The notes under the pieces: generated by a model
Told to the model about the DNA's origin: nothing
What the model saw: only the letters and a program-made list of their open reading frames with translations
Databases searched by the model: none
NCBI GenBank assembly: GCA_000378025.1
Contig: KB899087.1
Location: 3,472,001 to 3,536,000, forward strand
Length of the DNA stretch: 64,000 bases
DNA from: Xanthobacteraceae bacterium 501b
GTDB taxonomy: Bacteria; Pseudomonadota; Alphaproteobacteria; Rhizobiales; Xanthobacteraceae
Direction of reading: 5' to 3'
Shown: one piece after another, positions 8,266 to 17,400 of the stretch
How the letters are laid out: every line of letters starts with the position of its first letter
Position numbering within the stretch: the stretch's first letter is position 1
Translations under genes and position numbers: made by a program

Positions 8266-9825
8266 GTGAAGCAAACAGGCACGCAGAGCGACCATTCCCG
8301 CCTTGAGGGGCTCGCCCCCGCCGGCACCGGCCGGGTGTTCTGGAACCTCAGCATGGCGTCCCTGTGCGAGCGCGCCGTAGCGCGCGGGGAGGCACGACTT
8401 TCCGAGGCCGGCGCGCTGGTCGTCACCACCGCCCAGAGCGGCCTGGAGATCAGCGTCGCGCAGGTCGACGACACGGCGAGCGCGAACAGCGCAGCTCTGT
8501 CGGAGACCGTCTCGGGCGAGGTCCCTGTCCTCACGCGCGCGCAATTCGAAGCGCTGAAGACCGACCTGCTGGCCTATGTCGGCCGCCGCACCCTTTTCGG
8601 GCAGGATGTCTGCGTCGAGGCGGGGACGGGCCGGCCCCTCCTGCTGCGAGTCCTGTCCGATCAGGCCTGGCACGCGCTCTTCATCCGCCACCTCATGCGC
8701 CCCGGTGAGGCGGCGGACACCGACGACACCGCGCCGCGCCTCACCATTCTGTGCGCGCCGGGCTTTCGCCCCAACCCCGAAACCCATGGTGTGGCGGCGG
8801 ATGGCGCCGTTGCGCTGGACCTCGCCAACGGGCTGGCGCTCGTCGCCGGCACGGCGCGCAGCGAGGCGATCCGCGCGGCTCTCACGCGCCTGATCGCTGG
8901 CCCGCTCGCGGATGCGGGCGTGCTGCGGCTCGACGGTGTCGCCACCATCGGTACGACCGGCACGGTTGCCCTTTTCCTCGGCACCGCCGGCGCCGGCAAG
9001 AGCTCGCTGGCAGGCGCCCTTGCACGGGGACAGGCGGAGGACGGCGCCCCGGGGCGCCTCGTCGATAGCGCGCTCGGCTGGAGCGAACAGGGTTTGGTCG
9101 CGCTGCAGACCGGCACCTCTATCCGCCCCGCCGATCTCGCCCACGCGGCAGAAGTGGAACGCGCCGCGCAGAGCTTTGGTGCCGTGCTGGAGAATGTCGC
9201 CCTCGATCCCGCCAGCCGCTCGCCCGACCTGACCGAGGCGGCCAGCACCCCCGCCTCCCGCGTCATCCTGCCCGCGCGTCCTACCGAAAGCTCCCCTCAC
9301 CTGGGATCGCCCGCTCAGCTGTTCGTGCTGATGCAGGACGCCAGCGGCGTGCTCCCCGCCATCGCCCGGCTTAACCCGGCACAGGCGCTCAGCCATTGTC
9401 TTGCCGGCATGGACACCGCCCCGGCGCTGGCGGAACTTCACGGACCCCGCCTGCGCGATCTCCTGGCACGGCACGCGCCCGGCTGCTGGCTGGTCAACAC
9501 CGGCTGGATCGGCGGAGCCGCCGGCGGGGGACGGCGCGTGCCGCTGGAGGCCAGCCGCCGCCTCGTCGATGCCGCCCAGGCGGGCGAGCTGGCCACCGGC
9601 GATTGGCGCACCGATCCGCATTTCGGTTTCGAGGTGCCGGCCGCGCTGGAAGGCGTCGACCCCCGCCTGCTCGATCCGGCGCGGGCTTTCGCCAGCCGGA
9701 GCGCGCATGACGGGGCCGCCCGCGCGCTGGCGGGACAGTTCGCCGCCCGCCTCGCCCAATGCGAGACGGCGTTGCGCGAGGAACCCGGAGACACGCAGCC
9801 AGGGATGCCTCTCGCGGCGGAATAG
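8266..9825 (+). CDS. Degenerate ATP-type PEP carboxykinase homologue (probable pseudoenzyme)
   Basis: The protein aligns by eye with ATP-dependent PEP carboxykinase along its length: VFWNLSMASLCERAVARGE, DQAWHALFIRHLMRP, ENVALDPASRSPDL, CWLVNTGWIGGA and TDPHFGFEVP. At 519 residues it is slightly shorter than usual. The active site has decayed. The GRSPKDKF-type loop is replaced by unrelated sequence. The GGTSYAGEMKK and HCSAN regions have lost the Mn-binding Lys and His. IGDDEHGW has become LVDSALGW. The Arg-containing loop before the C-terminal domain is unrecognisable. Only the P-loop remains, as GTAGAGKSS. The GTG start at 8266 has a strong AGGAGGAG site, so it is probably translated. It occupies the place where pckA normally sits beside chvI. 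Enzymatic activity is unlikely. Confidence 0.85.
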   Translation: MKQTGTQSDHSRLEGLAPAGTGRVFWNLSMASLCERAVARGEARLSEAGALVVTTAQSGLEISVAQVDDTASANSAALSETVSGEVPVLTRAQFEALKTDLLAYVGRRTLFGQDVCVEAGTGRPLLLRVLSDQAWHALFIRHLMRPGEAADTDDTAPRLTILCAPGFRPNPETHGVAADGAVALDLANGLALVAGTARSEAIRAALTRLIAGPLADAGVLRLDGVATIGTTGTVALFLGTAGAGKSSLAGALARGQAEDGAPGRLVDSALGWSEQGLVALQTGTSIRPADLAHAAEVERAAQSFGAVLENVALDPASRSPDLTEAASTPASRVILPARPTESSPHLGSPAQLFVLMQDASGVLPAIARLNPAQALSHCLAGMDTAPALAELHGPRLRDLLARHAPGCWLVNTGWIGGAAGGGRRVPLEASRRLVDAAQAGELATGDWRTDPHFGFEVPAALEGVDPRLLDPARAFASRSAHDGAARALAGQFAARLAQCETALREEPGDTQPGMPLAAE

Positions 9826-9847
9826 CGCCGACGCCGGCGCGTGCCGC

Positions 9848-11359
9848 CTACAGGAAATACAGCCAGGTCAGCAGCGCGAAGCAGGGCAGGAGGAAAAGGC
9901 CGGACCAAGCCATGTAGCCGAAGAAGCTCGGCATGGCGACGCCGCGGCTCTTGGCGATGGCCAGCACCATGAAATTGGGCGCATTGCCGATATAGGTCAG
10001 CGCGCCCATGAACACCGCGCCGGCCGAAATCGCCTCCAGCGTCACCGCATGGCGCGTCATCAGTTCCTGCGCGTCGCCCCCCGCAAGGTTGAAGAAGACG
10101 AGATAGGTCGGCGCATTGTCCAGGAATCCCGAGAGCAGGCCGGTCATCCAGAAATAGCCGGCATTCACCGGCCCACCGGCCTCATCCGTCACCAGCGCCA
10201 CCAGCGGAGAGAGTGCGCCGTCAGCGCCCGCGCGCAGGATGGCGATGACGGGGATGATGGTGAGGAAGATCGCCGCGAACAGCTTGGCCACTTCGCGGAT
10301 CGGCTCCCAGTCGAAGCCGTTGCGCTCACGGATGAAGGCCGGGGTGATCCAGATCGAAATGCCGGCCAGCGCCAGCAGGCTGAGGTCGCGGGCGATCGAG
10401 GGCAGCGGCACATGGGTGCCGAGAATGTTGAACTCGATGCCCGGCTTCCACAGCGCGCTCATCAGAATGGCGGCAATGACGCCGCCCAGCAGCGGCAGGT
10501 TGCACAGGCCGCGAAGGCCCAGGCGCTCGGTGTCGGGGGTCGGGTCAGACTTGCGCGGCAGCTTTGCCTCGCGCGCATAGAAGTAGCGATCGAGCAGGTA
10601 GAAGGCGCCGAGCAGCAGCGCCGCCACCAGCGCGGTGTCGTGGAACAAATGCTGCGTGGTCCAGAAGAAATCGACGCCCTTGAGGAAGCCGAGAAACAGC
10701 GGCGGATCGCCCAGCGGGGTGAGCGAGCCGCCGATGTTCGACACCAGGAAGATGAAAAACACCACGGTGTGCACGTTGAAGCGCCGCTCGTCATTAGCGC
10801 GCAGCAGCGGGCGGATCAGCACCATGGAGGCGCCGGTGGTGCCGATCAGGCTCGCCAGCACCGTGCCGATGGCGAGCAGCGCCGTGTTCACGCCCGGGCT
10901 GCCATGCAGATTGCCGGTGAGCAGGATGCCACCTGAAATGGTGAACAGCGCGAACAGCAGGATGATGAAGGGGATGTATTCCAGCAGCGCCGCATGTGCC
11001 ACTTCATAGGTGGCGAGCCCGCCACCATAGGTGGCGATGAACGGAACCAGGAAGGCCAGCGCCCAGAACAGCGCCACCTTGCCATAATGGTGATGCCAGA
11101 AATGCCCGGCGAGCAGCGGAATGACAGCGATCGACAGCAGCATGCCGACAAAGGGCAGGCCCCAGGCGAGGGGCAGCTGCGCCCCGTCTATGCCCAGGCC
11201 CTCGGCGGCCTGGGCCGGCAGGGCCGCCCCCACCAGCAGGGCGGCAAGCAGGGCCAGGCCGCGAAAGGCACAGCCCCGAAAGAAAAGGCCCGCTGGCGAA
11301 AAGCGAGGCAGAGCAAGGCGCAGGACGGCACGCGCGGCGGCTTTCGTGGTCGTCATCAA
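9848..11359 (-). CDS. NhaD-type sodium:proton antiporter family membrane protein
   Basis: The 503-residue protein has a cleavable-looking N-terminus (ALLVGAALPAQAAEG) and about eleven to twelve hydrophobic segments. Characteristic stretches are SLIGTTGASMVLIRPLLRAN, SNIGGSLTPLGDPPLFLGFL and SGFLDNAPTYLVFFNLAGGD. These resemble the ion-transporter superfamily that includes NhaD and citrate/arsenite carriers, and the GASMVLIRP plus TPLGDPPLFLG pair fits the NhaD-like sodium:proton antiporters best. The substrate is inferred from family only. Two adjacent ATGs are possible (11359 or 11356). It converges on the PEPCK-like gene and diverges from recR. Confidence 0.85.
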   Translation of the reverse strand: MMTTTKAAARAVLRLALPRFSPAGLFFRGCAFRGLALLAALLVGAALPAQAAEGLGIDGAQLPLAWGLPFVGMLLSIAVIPLLAGHFWHHHYGKVALFWALAFLVPFIATYGGGLATYEVAHAALLEYIPFIILLFALFTISGGILLTGNLHGSPGVNTALLAIGTVLASLIGTTGASMVLIRPLLRANDERRFNVHTVVFFIFLVSNIGGSLTPLGDPPLFLGFLKGVDFFWTTQHLFHDTALVAALLLGAFYLLDRYFYAREAKLPRKSDPTPDTERLGLRGLCNLPLLGGVIAAILMSALWKPGIEFNILGTHVPLPSIARDLSLLALAGISIWITPAFIRERNGFDWEPIREVAKLFAAIFLTIIPVIAILRAGADGALSPLVALVTDEAGGPVNAGYFWMTGLLSGFLDNAPTYLVFFNLAGGDAQELMTRHAVTLEAISAGAVFMGALTYIGNAPNFMVLAIAKSRGVAMPSFFGYMAWSGLFLLPCFALLTWLYFL

Positions 11360-11549
11360 TCTCCCCCGGATCGGCGCTCCCCGCGCTGGAATCCGGTTAG
11401 CAACCCTCTGTCGGAGTGTCGAGCGAAACCGCAGCTTGGCGGCCTGATATTACCGACGGACGCGAGCGAAAGGCGTGCCCTTTGCGACAGGCGCCACGGT
11501 GCGCTAGACGGAGCAGCACAGTGGCCAGCCCGCCGACCTTGAGGATGCC

Positions 11550-12155
11550 ATGCCCCGTGCCGTCGCCGGCCCCGAGATCGAACGCCTGATCCAGCTGCTC
11601 GCCCGCGTGCCTGGCCTCGGACCCCGTTCGGCCCGCCGGGCCACGCTCCACCTGATCAAGAAGCGCGAGCAGCTGATGAGCCCGCTCGCCAGCGCCTTCG
11701 AGGACGTGCTGGGCAAGATCTGCACCTGCCGGGTCTGCGGCAATATCGACGTGCGCGATCCCTGCTCGATCTGCTGCGACGACACCCGCGATCCCACCCT
11801 GCTGGTGGTCGTCGCCGATGTGGCAGATCTGTGGGCGTTGGAGCGGGCGGGCGCGCTGAACGCGCGCTACCATGTGCTGGGCGGCACGCTGTCGCCGCTC
11901 GACGGCATCGGCCCGGACGAGCTCAACCTGCCCGCGCTGGTCGAGCGCGTGCAGGGCGGCACGGTGACAGAAGTGCTACTCGCGCTTGGCGCCACGGTCG
12001 ATGGGCAGACCACGGCCCACTACATCACCGAGCTTCTGCGCGAGGCACACGTCAAGGTCACGCGCCTCGCTCACGGCGTGCCGGTGGGGGGCGAACTGGA
12101 TTATCTCGACGAGGGCACGCTCTCGGCGGCCATCCGGGCGCGCACCAGCACCTGA
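11550..12155 (+). CDS. recR: Recombination mediator protein RecR
   Basis: RecR works with RecF and RecO to load RecA at single-strand gaps. All landmarks are present in 201 residues: the helix-hairpin-helix in [20 protein letters not shown], the four-cysteine zinc finger in [20 protein letters not shown], and the Toprim domain with [13 protein letters not shown]. The conserved [20 protein letters not shown] and [13 protein letters not shown] follow. In many Alphaproteobacteria recR follows dnaX and ybaB; here those genes are not adjacent, since the neighbours are an antiporter and ampG. The ATG at 11550 follows a weak TTGAGG site. Confidence 0.97.
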   Translation: MPRAVAGPEIERLIQLLARVPGLGPRSARRATLHLIKKREQLMSPLASAFEDVLGKICTCRVCGNIDVRDPCSICCDDTRDPTLLVVVADVADLWALERAGALNARYHVLGGTLSPLDGIGPDELNLPALVERVQGGTVTEVLLALGATVDGQTTAHYITELLREAHVKVTRLAHGVPVGGELDYLDEGTLSAAIRARTST

Positions 12156-12179
12156 GCGCCGCCAGAACGGCGGGAATGA

Positions 12180-13526
12180 CTAGGGCCTTGCCCCCAGCTC
12201 GCGGAAATGGCCGCGCGCCTGCAGATAGGCCAGCAGCGCCAGCCCCGGCAGGGCAGCGACCGAGGTGATGGCGAAGAACACGATCCAGCCTGTCTCCACC
12301 GCAATGAAGCCGGCCGAGGAGGCGAGGAAAGTCCGCCCCACCGCCGCCAGCGCGGTCAGCAGCGCGTATTGGGTGGCGGTGTGGGCGCGGTTGCCGCACA
12401 GCGCCGAGATATAGGCGACAAAAATCACGGTGCCGATGGCGCCGGCGAAGTTCTCGACCACGATGGTCGTCATCAGCGCCGGCACGTTCACGCCCATCCA
12501 GGCCTGCCAGGAAAAGGCGAGGTTGGAGAGCATCTGCAGGATTCCACCCACCCAGAGCGCGGTGGCAAGCGGCAGCGCCCGGGCGATCACCCCACCGGCG
12601 AAGCCGCCAAGCAGCGCCGCCGCGAAGCCCACTCCCTTGACCACCCCGGCATATGTCGCCTTGTCGAAGCCGATGCCGATGACGAAGGCGCCAGTCAGCG
12701 TGCCGGCGAAGGCATCGCAGAACTTGAACAGTACGACGAAGAGCAAGATGGCAACGGCGCTGTTGCGGATGAGGAACTCGCTGAAGGCGCCAACCGCCGT
12801 CTGCATCACCCGCTTGACCACCTTGCCCTCGCGGGGCGGCGCGTCGGCCGGCACGGATGGCTCCTTCGCCATCAGCGCGGCGAACAGCCCGACGCCGACC
12901 ATGGCGGCGGCGGCCAGATAGCCCCACGCCCACACCTCGGCGCGCGGCACACCCAGCAGCTCGAACCACGCCACCAGCAGCACGACGCCAGCACCCGAAG
13001 CCAGCATGCCGACCCGATAGGCCGCGACATAGCCCGCCATGCCGGCGGCCTGCTCGCGTACTTCCAGGCTTTCGACGCGGAAGGCATCCACCACGATATC
13101 CTGCGTCGCGGAAGCCGTGGCCACCAGGAGCGCGCCGAACGCCACATGCCAGGGCGACAGCACCGGGTCCTGGAAGCCGAGCCAGGCGACGGCGAGAATC
13201 AGCAGCAGCTGGGTGAACACCAGCCAGCCGCGCCGCCGCCCAAGCCAGCGCCCCAGCAGCGGCACATCAAGCGCATCCACCAGCGGCGCCCAGATGAACT
13301 TGAAATTATACGGCACGCCGACCAGCGCGAAGAGGCCGATCGTGGTGAGGTTCACCTGCGCCTCGGCCATCCAGATGGTCAACGTGGCGCCCGAGAGCGC
13401 CAGCGGCAGGCCGGAGGAAAAGCCCAGCAGCACAACGATAAGTACGCGCCGGCGCAGATAGACCGCCAGACTGGCCAGCAGGCCGTCCTCGTCGCGGGTA
13501 GAGACGGTGCGGGAGGTGTCGGTCAT
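12180..13526 (-). CDS. ampG: AmpG-type muropeptide permease (MFS)
   Basis: AmpG imports anhydro-muropeptides released during peptidoglycan turnover, which feeds recycling and in many Gram-negatives signals beta-lactamase induction. The 448-residue protein has twelve hydrophobic segments and family stretches such as LGFSSGLPLALSGATLTIWM, GVPYNFKFIWAPLVDALDVP and TQDIVVDAFRVE. I use the ATG at 13526 (MTDTSRTVS); a longer ORF to 13649 adds an Arg/Pro-rich stretch without family character. No ampC or ampR is visible nearby. It converges on recR with a gap of 24 bases. Confidence 0.93.
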   Translation of the reverse strand: MTDTSRTVSTRDEDGLLASLAVYLRRRVLIVVLLGFSSGLPLALSGATLTIWMAEAQVNLTTIGLFALVGVPYNFKFIWAPLVDALDVPLLGRWLGRRRGWLVFTQLLLILAVAWLGFQDPVLSPWHVAFGALLVATASATQDIVVDAFRVESLEVREQAAGMAGYVAAYRVGMLASGAGVVLLVAWFELLGVPRAEVWAWGYLAAAAMVGVGLFAALMAKEPSVPADAPPREGKVVKRVMQTAVGAFSEFLIRNSAVAILLFVVLFKFCDAFAGTLTGAFVIGIGFDKATYAGVVKGVGFAAALLGGFAGGVIARALPLATALWVGGILQMLSNLAFSWQAWMGVNVPALMTTIVVENFAGAIGTVIFVAYISALCGNRAHTATQYALLTALAAVGRTFLASSAGFIAVETGWIVFFAITSVAALPGLALLAYLQARGHFRELGARP

Positions 13527-13865
13527 GATCAGCGGTCTCGGAGGCGGGCTCGCGGGCGGCGCGATTCGGGGTGCGCGATTCGGGGCGCCCGCTATCTCTA
13601 AAGCGCTTTCGCCCGTGTTTGAATCGCAATACCCGCAAGCCCCTCCCACGGCAGCCGCGGCCCCTCCGTTCCGCCCGTCGAGCGCCCGCTGCGGCGGAGG
13701 GGTTCGGTGCTGGGCCGCCCGCCCCGGTTCGGCTCTTCCGTTGCTGAGCTCGGCGCGGGTTCTGACGTCCAGTGGACGGGACGACCGGGTGCGGCGGGGC
13801 GGACGGCGGGCCTTGGAGGCGCGCGGTCCGCTCCGCGTGAAGAGACAGGCGGATCGGCGCGCGGC
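13527..13865. other. Intergenic region between IalB-family gene and ampG
   Basis: This 339-bp very GC-rich stretch lies between the end of the IalB-family gene and the start of ampG. Overlapping reading frames exist on both strands but show low-complexity Arg/Ala/Pro composition and no start signals. I see no RNA gene. It probably holds the ampG promoter. Confidence 0.5.
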
Positions 13866-14426
13866 CTACGGCTTGAGGCTGGCGTCGAGGGCTGATGTGA
13901 AGCCCTTGAAGGAGAGCGGCAGCGTCACCGGGCGGCGGGCGCCGTCCTCGAAGGAGAAGCTGCCTCCCTCGGTGGCGGCCTTCAGCGCCTGTACCGTGGC
14001 CGCGTCCAGCTCGGCTTCGGCGAAGCAGCCCTGCGGGCAGCGGGTGAAGGAGAGCTGGACCGGCTTGGCCTTCTCACCGAGCTGCACCTTCACCCCGGCC
14101 GGCAGCCAGACCCCGGCGGGCAGCTGCACCACCAGCCGCAGCGGCGCCTTGGCATCGGCCCGGCCGACCGCGACGCTGGCGATCAGCCCCTGGCCCTGCG
14201 CCTGGATATTCTGCACGACTTCGCACACCCGCCCAGTGTCGCCCGCCACGCAGCGCACCACCCAGTCCTGATAGGTGGCGGTGGTGAGGCCGGGCCGCGC
14301 CGCCGCACCCGCCGCCGGCGCCGGCGCGGCCGGCTGCTGCGCCAAAGCGGGGCCGGCGAGGCTGAGGCAGGACAGGCCGAGGCCCGCCAGGAGCGCCGCC
14401 AGCTTGAGGAAACGATGCGTCATCAT
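13866..14426 (-). CDS. Invasion-associated locus B (IalB) family periplasmic protein
   Basis: The 186-residue protein begins with a signal peptide (LAALLAGLGLSCLSLAGPAL, cleavage near ALAQ). A Pro/Ala linker follows, then an IalB-like domain with TYQDWVVRCVAGDTGRVCEV and FTRCPQGCFAEAEL. The conserved cysteines probably form disulphides. The family is named after a Bartonella invasion factor, but most members in free-living Hyphomicrobiales have no known role in invasion. It lies 59 bases downstream of the giant autotransporter on the same strand; co-transcription is possible but not shown. Confidence 0.9.
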   Translation of the reverse strand: MMTHRFLKLAALLAGLGLSCLSLAGPALAQQPAAPAPAAGAAARPGLTTATYQDWVVRCVAGDTGRVCEVVQNIQAQGQGLIASVAVGRADAKAPLRLVVQLPAGVWLPAGVKVQLGEKAKPVQLSFTRCPQGCFAEAELDAATVQALKAATEGGSFSFEDGARRPVTLPLSFKGFTSALDASLKP

Positions 14427-14485
14427 ACAACTCGGTCAGGTGTGGGTCGGGTGGGCGAGATCCGTGTGACCCCAGCGCGGTTGGC

Positions 14486-17400
14486 TTAGAACTTCAAGGA
14501 GAACTGCGCGCTGAAGGTGTTCTGGTTGGCCTGGTCGGACAGCTGACCCGAATAGTTGAGCTGCAGCTCGGCGCTGTCGGACAATTGGTAGCCCAGCCCG
14601 AGCCCGACCAGCGCCACATCCGCGGCGATCGGGACGCCCTGGATGGTGAATGGGTTGGTGCCGCCAGTGGCGAACAGCATGTCGGCTGACGAGTTGGTGT
14701 CGCCGAAGGCATGCTGCCAGCCCAGCGTCGCGCTCGTGGTGAGGGTGCGGCCTGCCACGGTGAAGGTGGTGGCGGCACGAACGCCCAGCGTGGAGTAGAA
14801 CGTGCCCTGCGAGGCCCCATCAACCGACAGCGCCGAGGCGAGCGTGCCGCTTTCGGTGAAATCGTCGCCGGAGATGTGCACATAAGCGAGGCCAACAAAG
14901 GGCTCGAAGGCATAGGCCCCGACCGACATGTCGTAGCCGATCTCGCCGAACAGCTGGGTGGTGCCCAGCGTGTAGTCGCCGTCATTGGCGCCGTAGAAGC
15001 CCGGGAACAGCACCGAGCGCGACACCGAGATGTCGTGCCAGGTGTAGGAGGCGCCGCCGCGCAGCGCGACGGCATCGAACTGCGCACCGGCATAGAGGCC
15101 GATGTCGTAATTATCCATTGACCCCTGCGAGGAGCGCGCGTCGATGTCGAACGAGGTCCGGCTGTAGCCGCCGACGAGGCCGACCCGCACATTGTCGAGC
15201 ACGGCGACATCGATGCCGCCGAACACGCCGCCCACCGTGGTGTTGACCGAGGCGGCATTGCCATTGCCCGAGATATCGCCCCAGCCGCCGAAGCCTTCCG
15301 CCCACAGCGTCGGGGTGAAGCCCTGCGCCAGCTGGGCCGTGGCCGGCCCCGCCGCCTTGGCGGCATAGGACAGCGCGCCGGCGGACGGGGCGGTGAGCGA
15401 TTGGCGCAGCCGGCTGCCGACCGCGTCGCGCAGATAGATCGACTGCTGCTGGATCACCGTCTGCGCCGAGGCATAGGCCTCGCCCGAAAGCTGGTCCAGC
15501 GCCGGCGCAACCGCCGATTCCGGCAGCGCGAAGATCGCCTCATAGACGGCGTTGCCCGTGCCCAGCGCCTGCGCCGATACCGCCACGTTCGCCTGGTTCG
15601 GCGTGTGGGCATAGTCGACGAAGTTGAACCCGTTATAGACCAGCGTCAGATAGACGTTCTGCGCGTCATAGGTCAGTTCCGGCGCCAGGAAGGCGAAGTC
15701 CGACGTGACCGAGCCGAAGGTGCCAGTCACCGTGCTTGTGGTGGACAGAATGGTGATCGTGCTCGTCGAGGGGTAGCGCCCCGAAGTCGCCAGCACCTCG
15801 ACGCTCGCGTCCGAGGACAGCGTCACCGCCCCGGTGGCGGTGATCAGGTCGTGCCCATCCGCCACGGTCACGTCCACCTGGTAGACCGCGCCGGCATTGA
15901 ACGTGACGGGTCCGTTCACGGTCAGCGTGCCGGGCGAATAGCCCGGCCCGACAATGCCGCCCTCATTGACGATCAGCCCGCCAATGCTCGCCGTGCCGCC
16001 GAGCACGCCGCCCTCATTGACGGTGAAGGTCGAGGCGGTGCTCGACCCGGAGGCGAGTTGCACCGTGCTCTCATCCACCGTCACCGCCCCGGTATAGGGC
16101 GCGGAGAACAGCACCGTGCCGCCGCCGGTGAAGGTCACTTCGCCGCTGCCGGTGATCGCCCCGGTGAAGGCGTAGGTGTCGGAGCGGTTGAACACCAGCT
16201 TGGCATTGTTGACCACGTCGCCGGCAATGGAGCCGGTGGTGCCGCCATCGCCGATCTGCAGCGTGCCGGCCGAGATGGTCGTCACCCCGGCATAGGTGTT
16301 GGTCCCGGTCAGGATCAGCAGGCCGTCGCCGGTCTTGGTCAGCCCCGCCGTGCCCGAGATCACCCCCGACAGCGTCAGCCCCTGCGCGGAATCCACCTCG
16401 ATCGTGCCCGCGCTCGAGCTCGGCCGGGCCAGCGGGTTGGGCACGCCCAGCACCACCGCCCCGCCATAGCTGAAGCTGCTGCTGGCGCGCAGCGTGCCAT
16501 AGGTACCCACGATGAGGCCGCCGCTGCCCAGCGCGCTGGCCGCGTCCACCCGCAGCGTGCCGGCCTCGATGGTGATGCCGCCGGTGGAGGTGTTGACCCC
16601 CGTCAGATACAGCGTGCCCTCGCCCGCCTGCACCAGCGCGCCGCTGCCGGAGATCGCCCCCGCCATCGTCGCGTCGTCGTCGCGGTCGAACGCCAGCACG
16701 GCGTTATTGACCACATCGCCGAGGATCGACCCCGTGCTGCCGCCATCGCCGATCTGCAGCGTGCCGCCTGAGATGGTGGTGCCGCCGGTGTAGGTGTTGG
16801 TGCCGGTCAGGACCAGCGTGCCGTAATCGGCCTTCTCCAGCCCGTTCGTGCCGGTGAGAACCGAGGCGATGGTGGCCACGCTCGACGCCCCGGCCTCGGT
16901 GCCGTCGCCGACCCGGATCACCGGCGCCTCGCCGGCGAGCAGGAGAGCGCCGCCGCTCACCACATAGCCGGTCTCGACGAATTGCAGGCCGGTCGCCGAC
17001 ACCTGGCCATCGGTATTGTCCACCGTTACCGTGCCGGGCGAGCCCTGGAACACCGCAAACGCGCCGTTCCAGCCCTGCGGAATGGTGCCGCTGGCATTGA
17101 TCCAGTTGGTCTGCGACCCCGCCGTCCACGTCCCGGTGCCGCCGAGCACGGTCTGCGTCGCCGTGGTGTTGGCGCCGTTCCAGAACAGGATCGGCGTGTC
17201 GACGCCTTCCACCAGCAGGTTCACCTGGTTGGCGATCGAGGTCTGGACCCCGCCCAGCAGCCCGCCGGTGAGCGGGCTCACCTCCATGCCATTGTCGGTC
17301 AGCGCGCCGGTATAGTTGATGATGCGGTAGACGCCGACGCCGAAGCCGGCCGTCTGCGTCACCTTCAGCGTGCCGTCCAGCGTCACGTCGCCATTGACCG

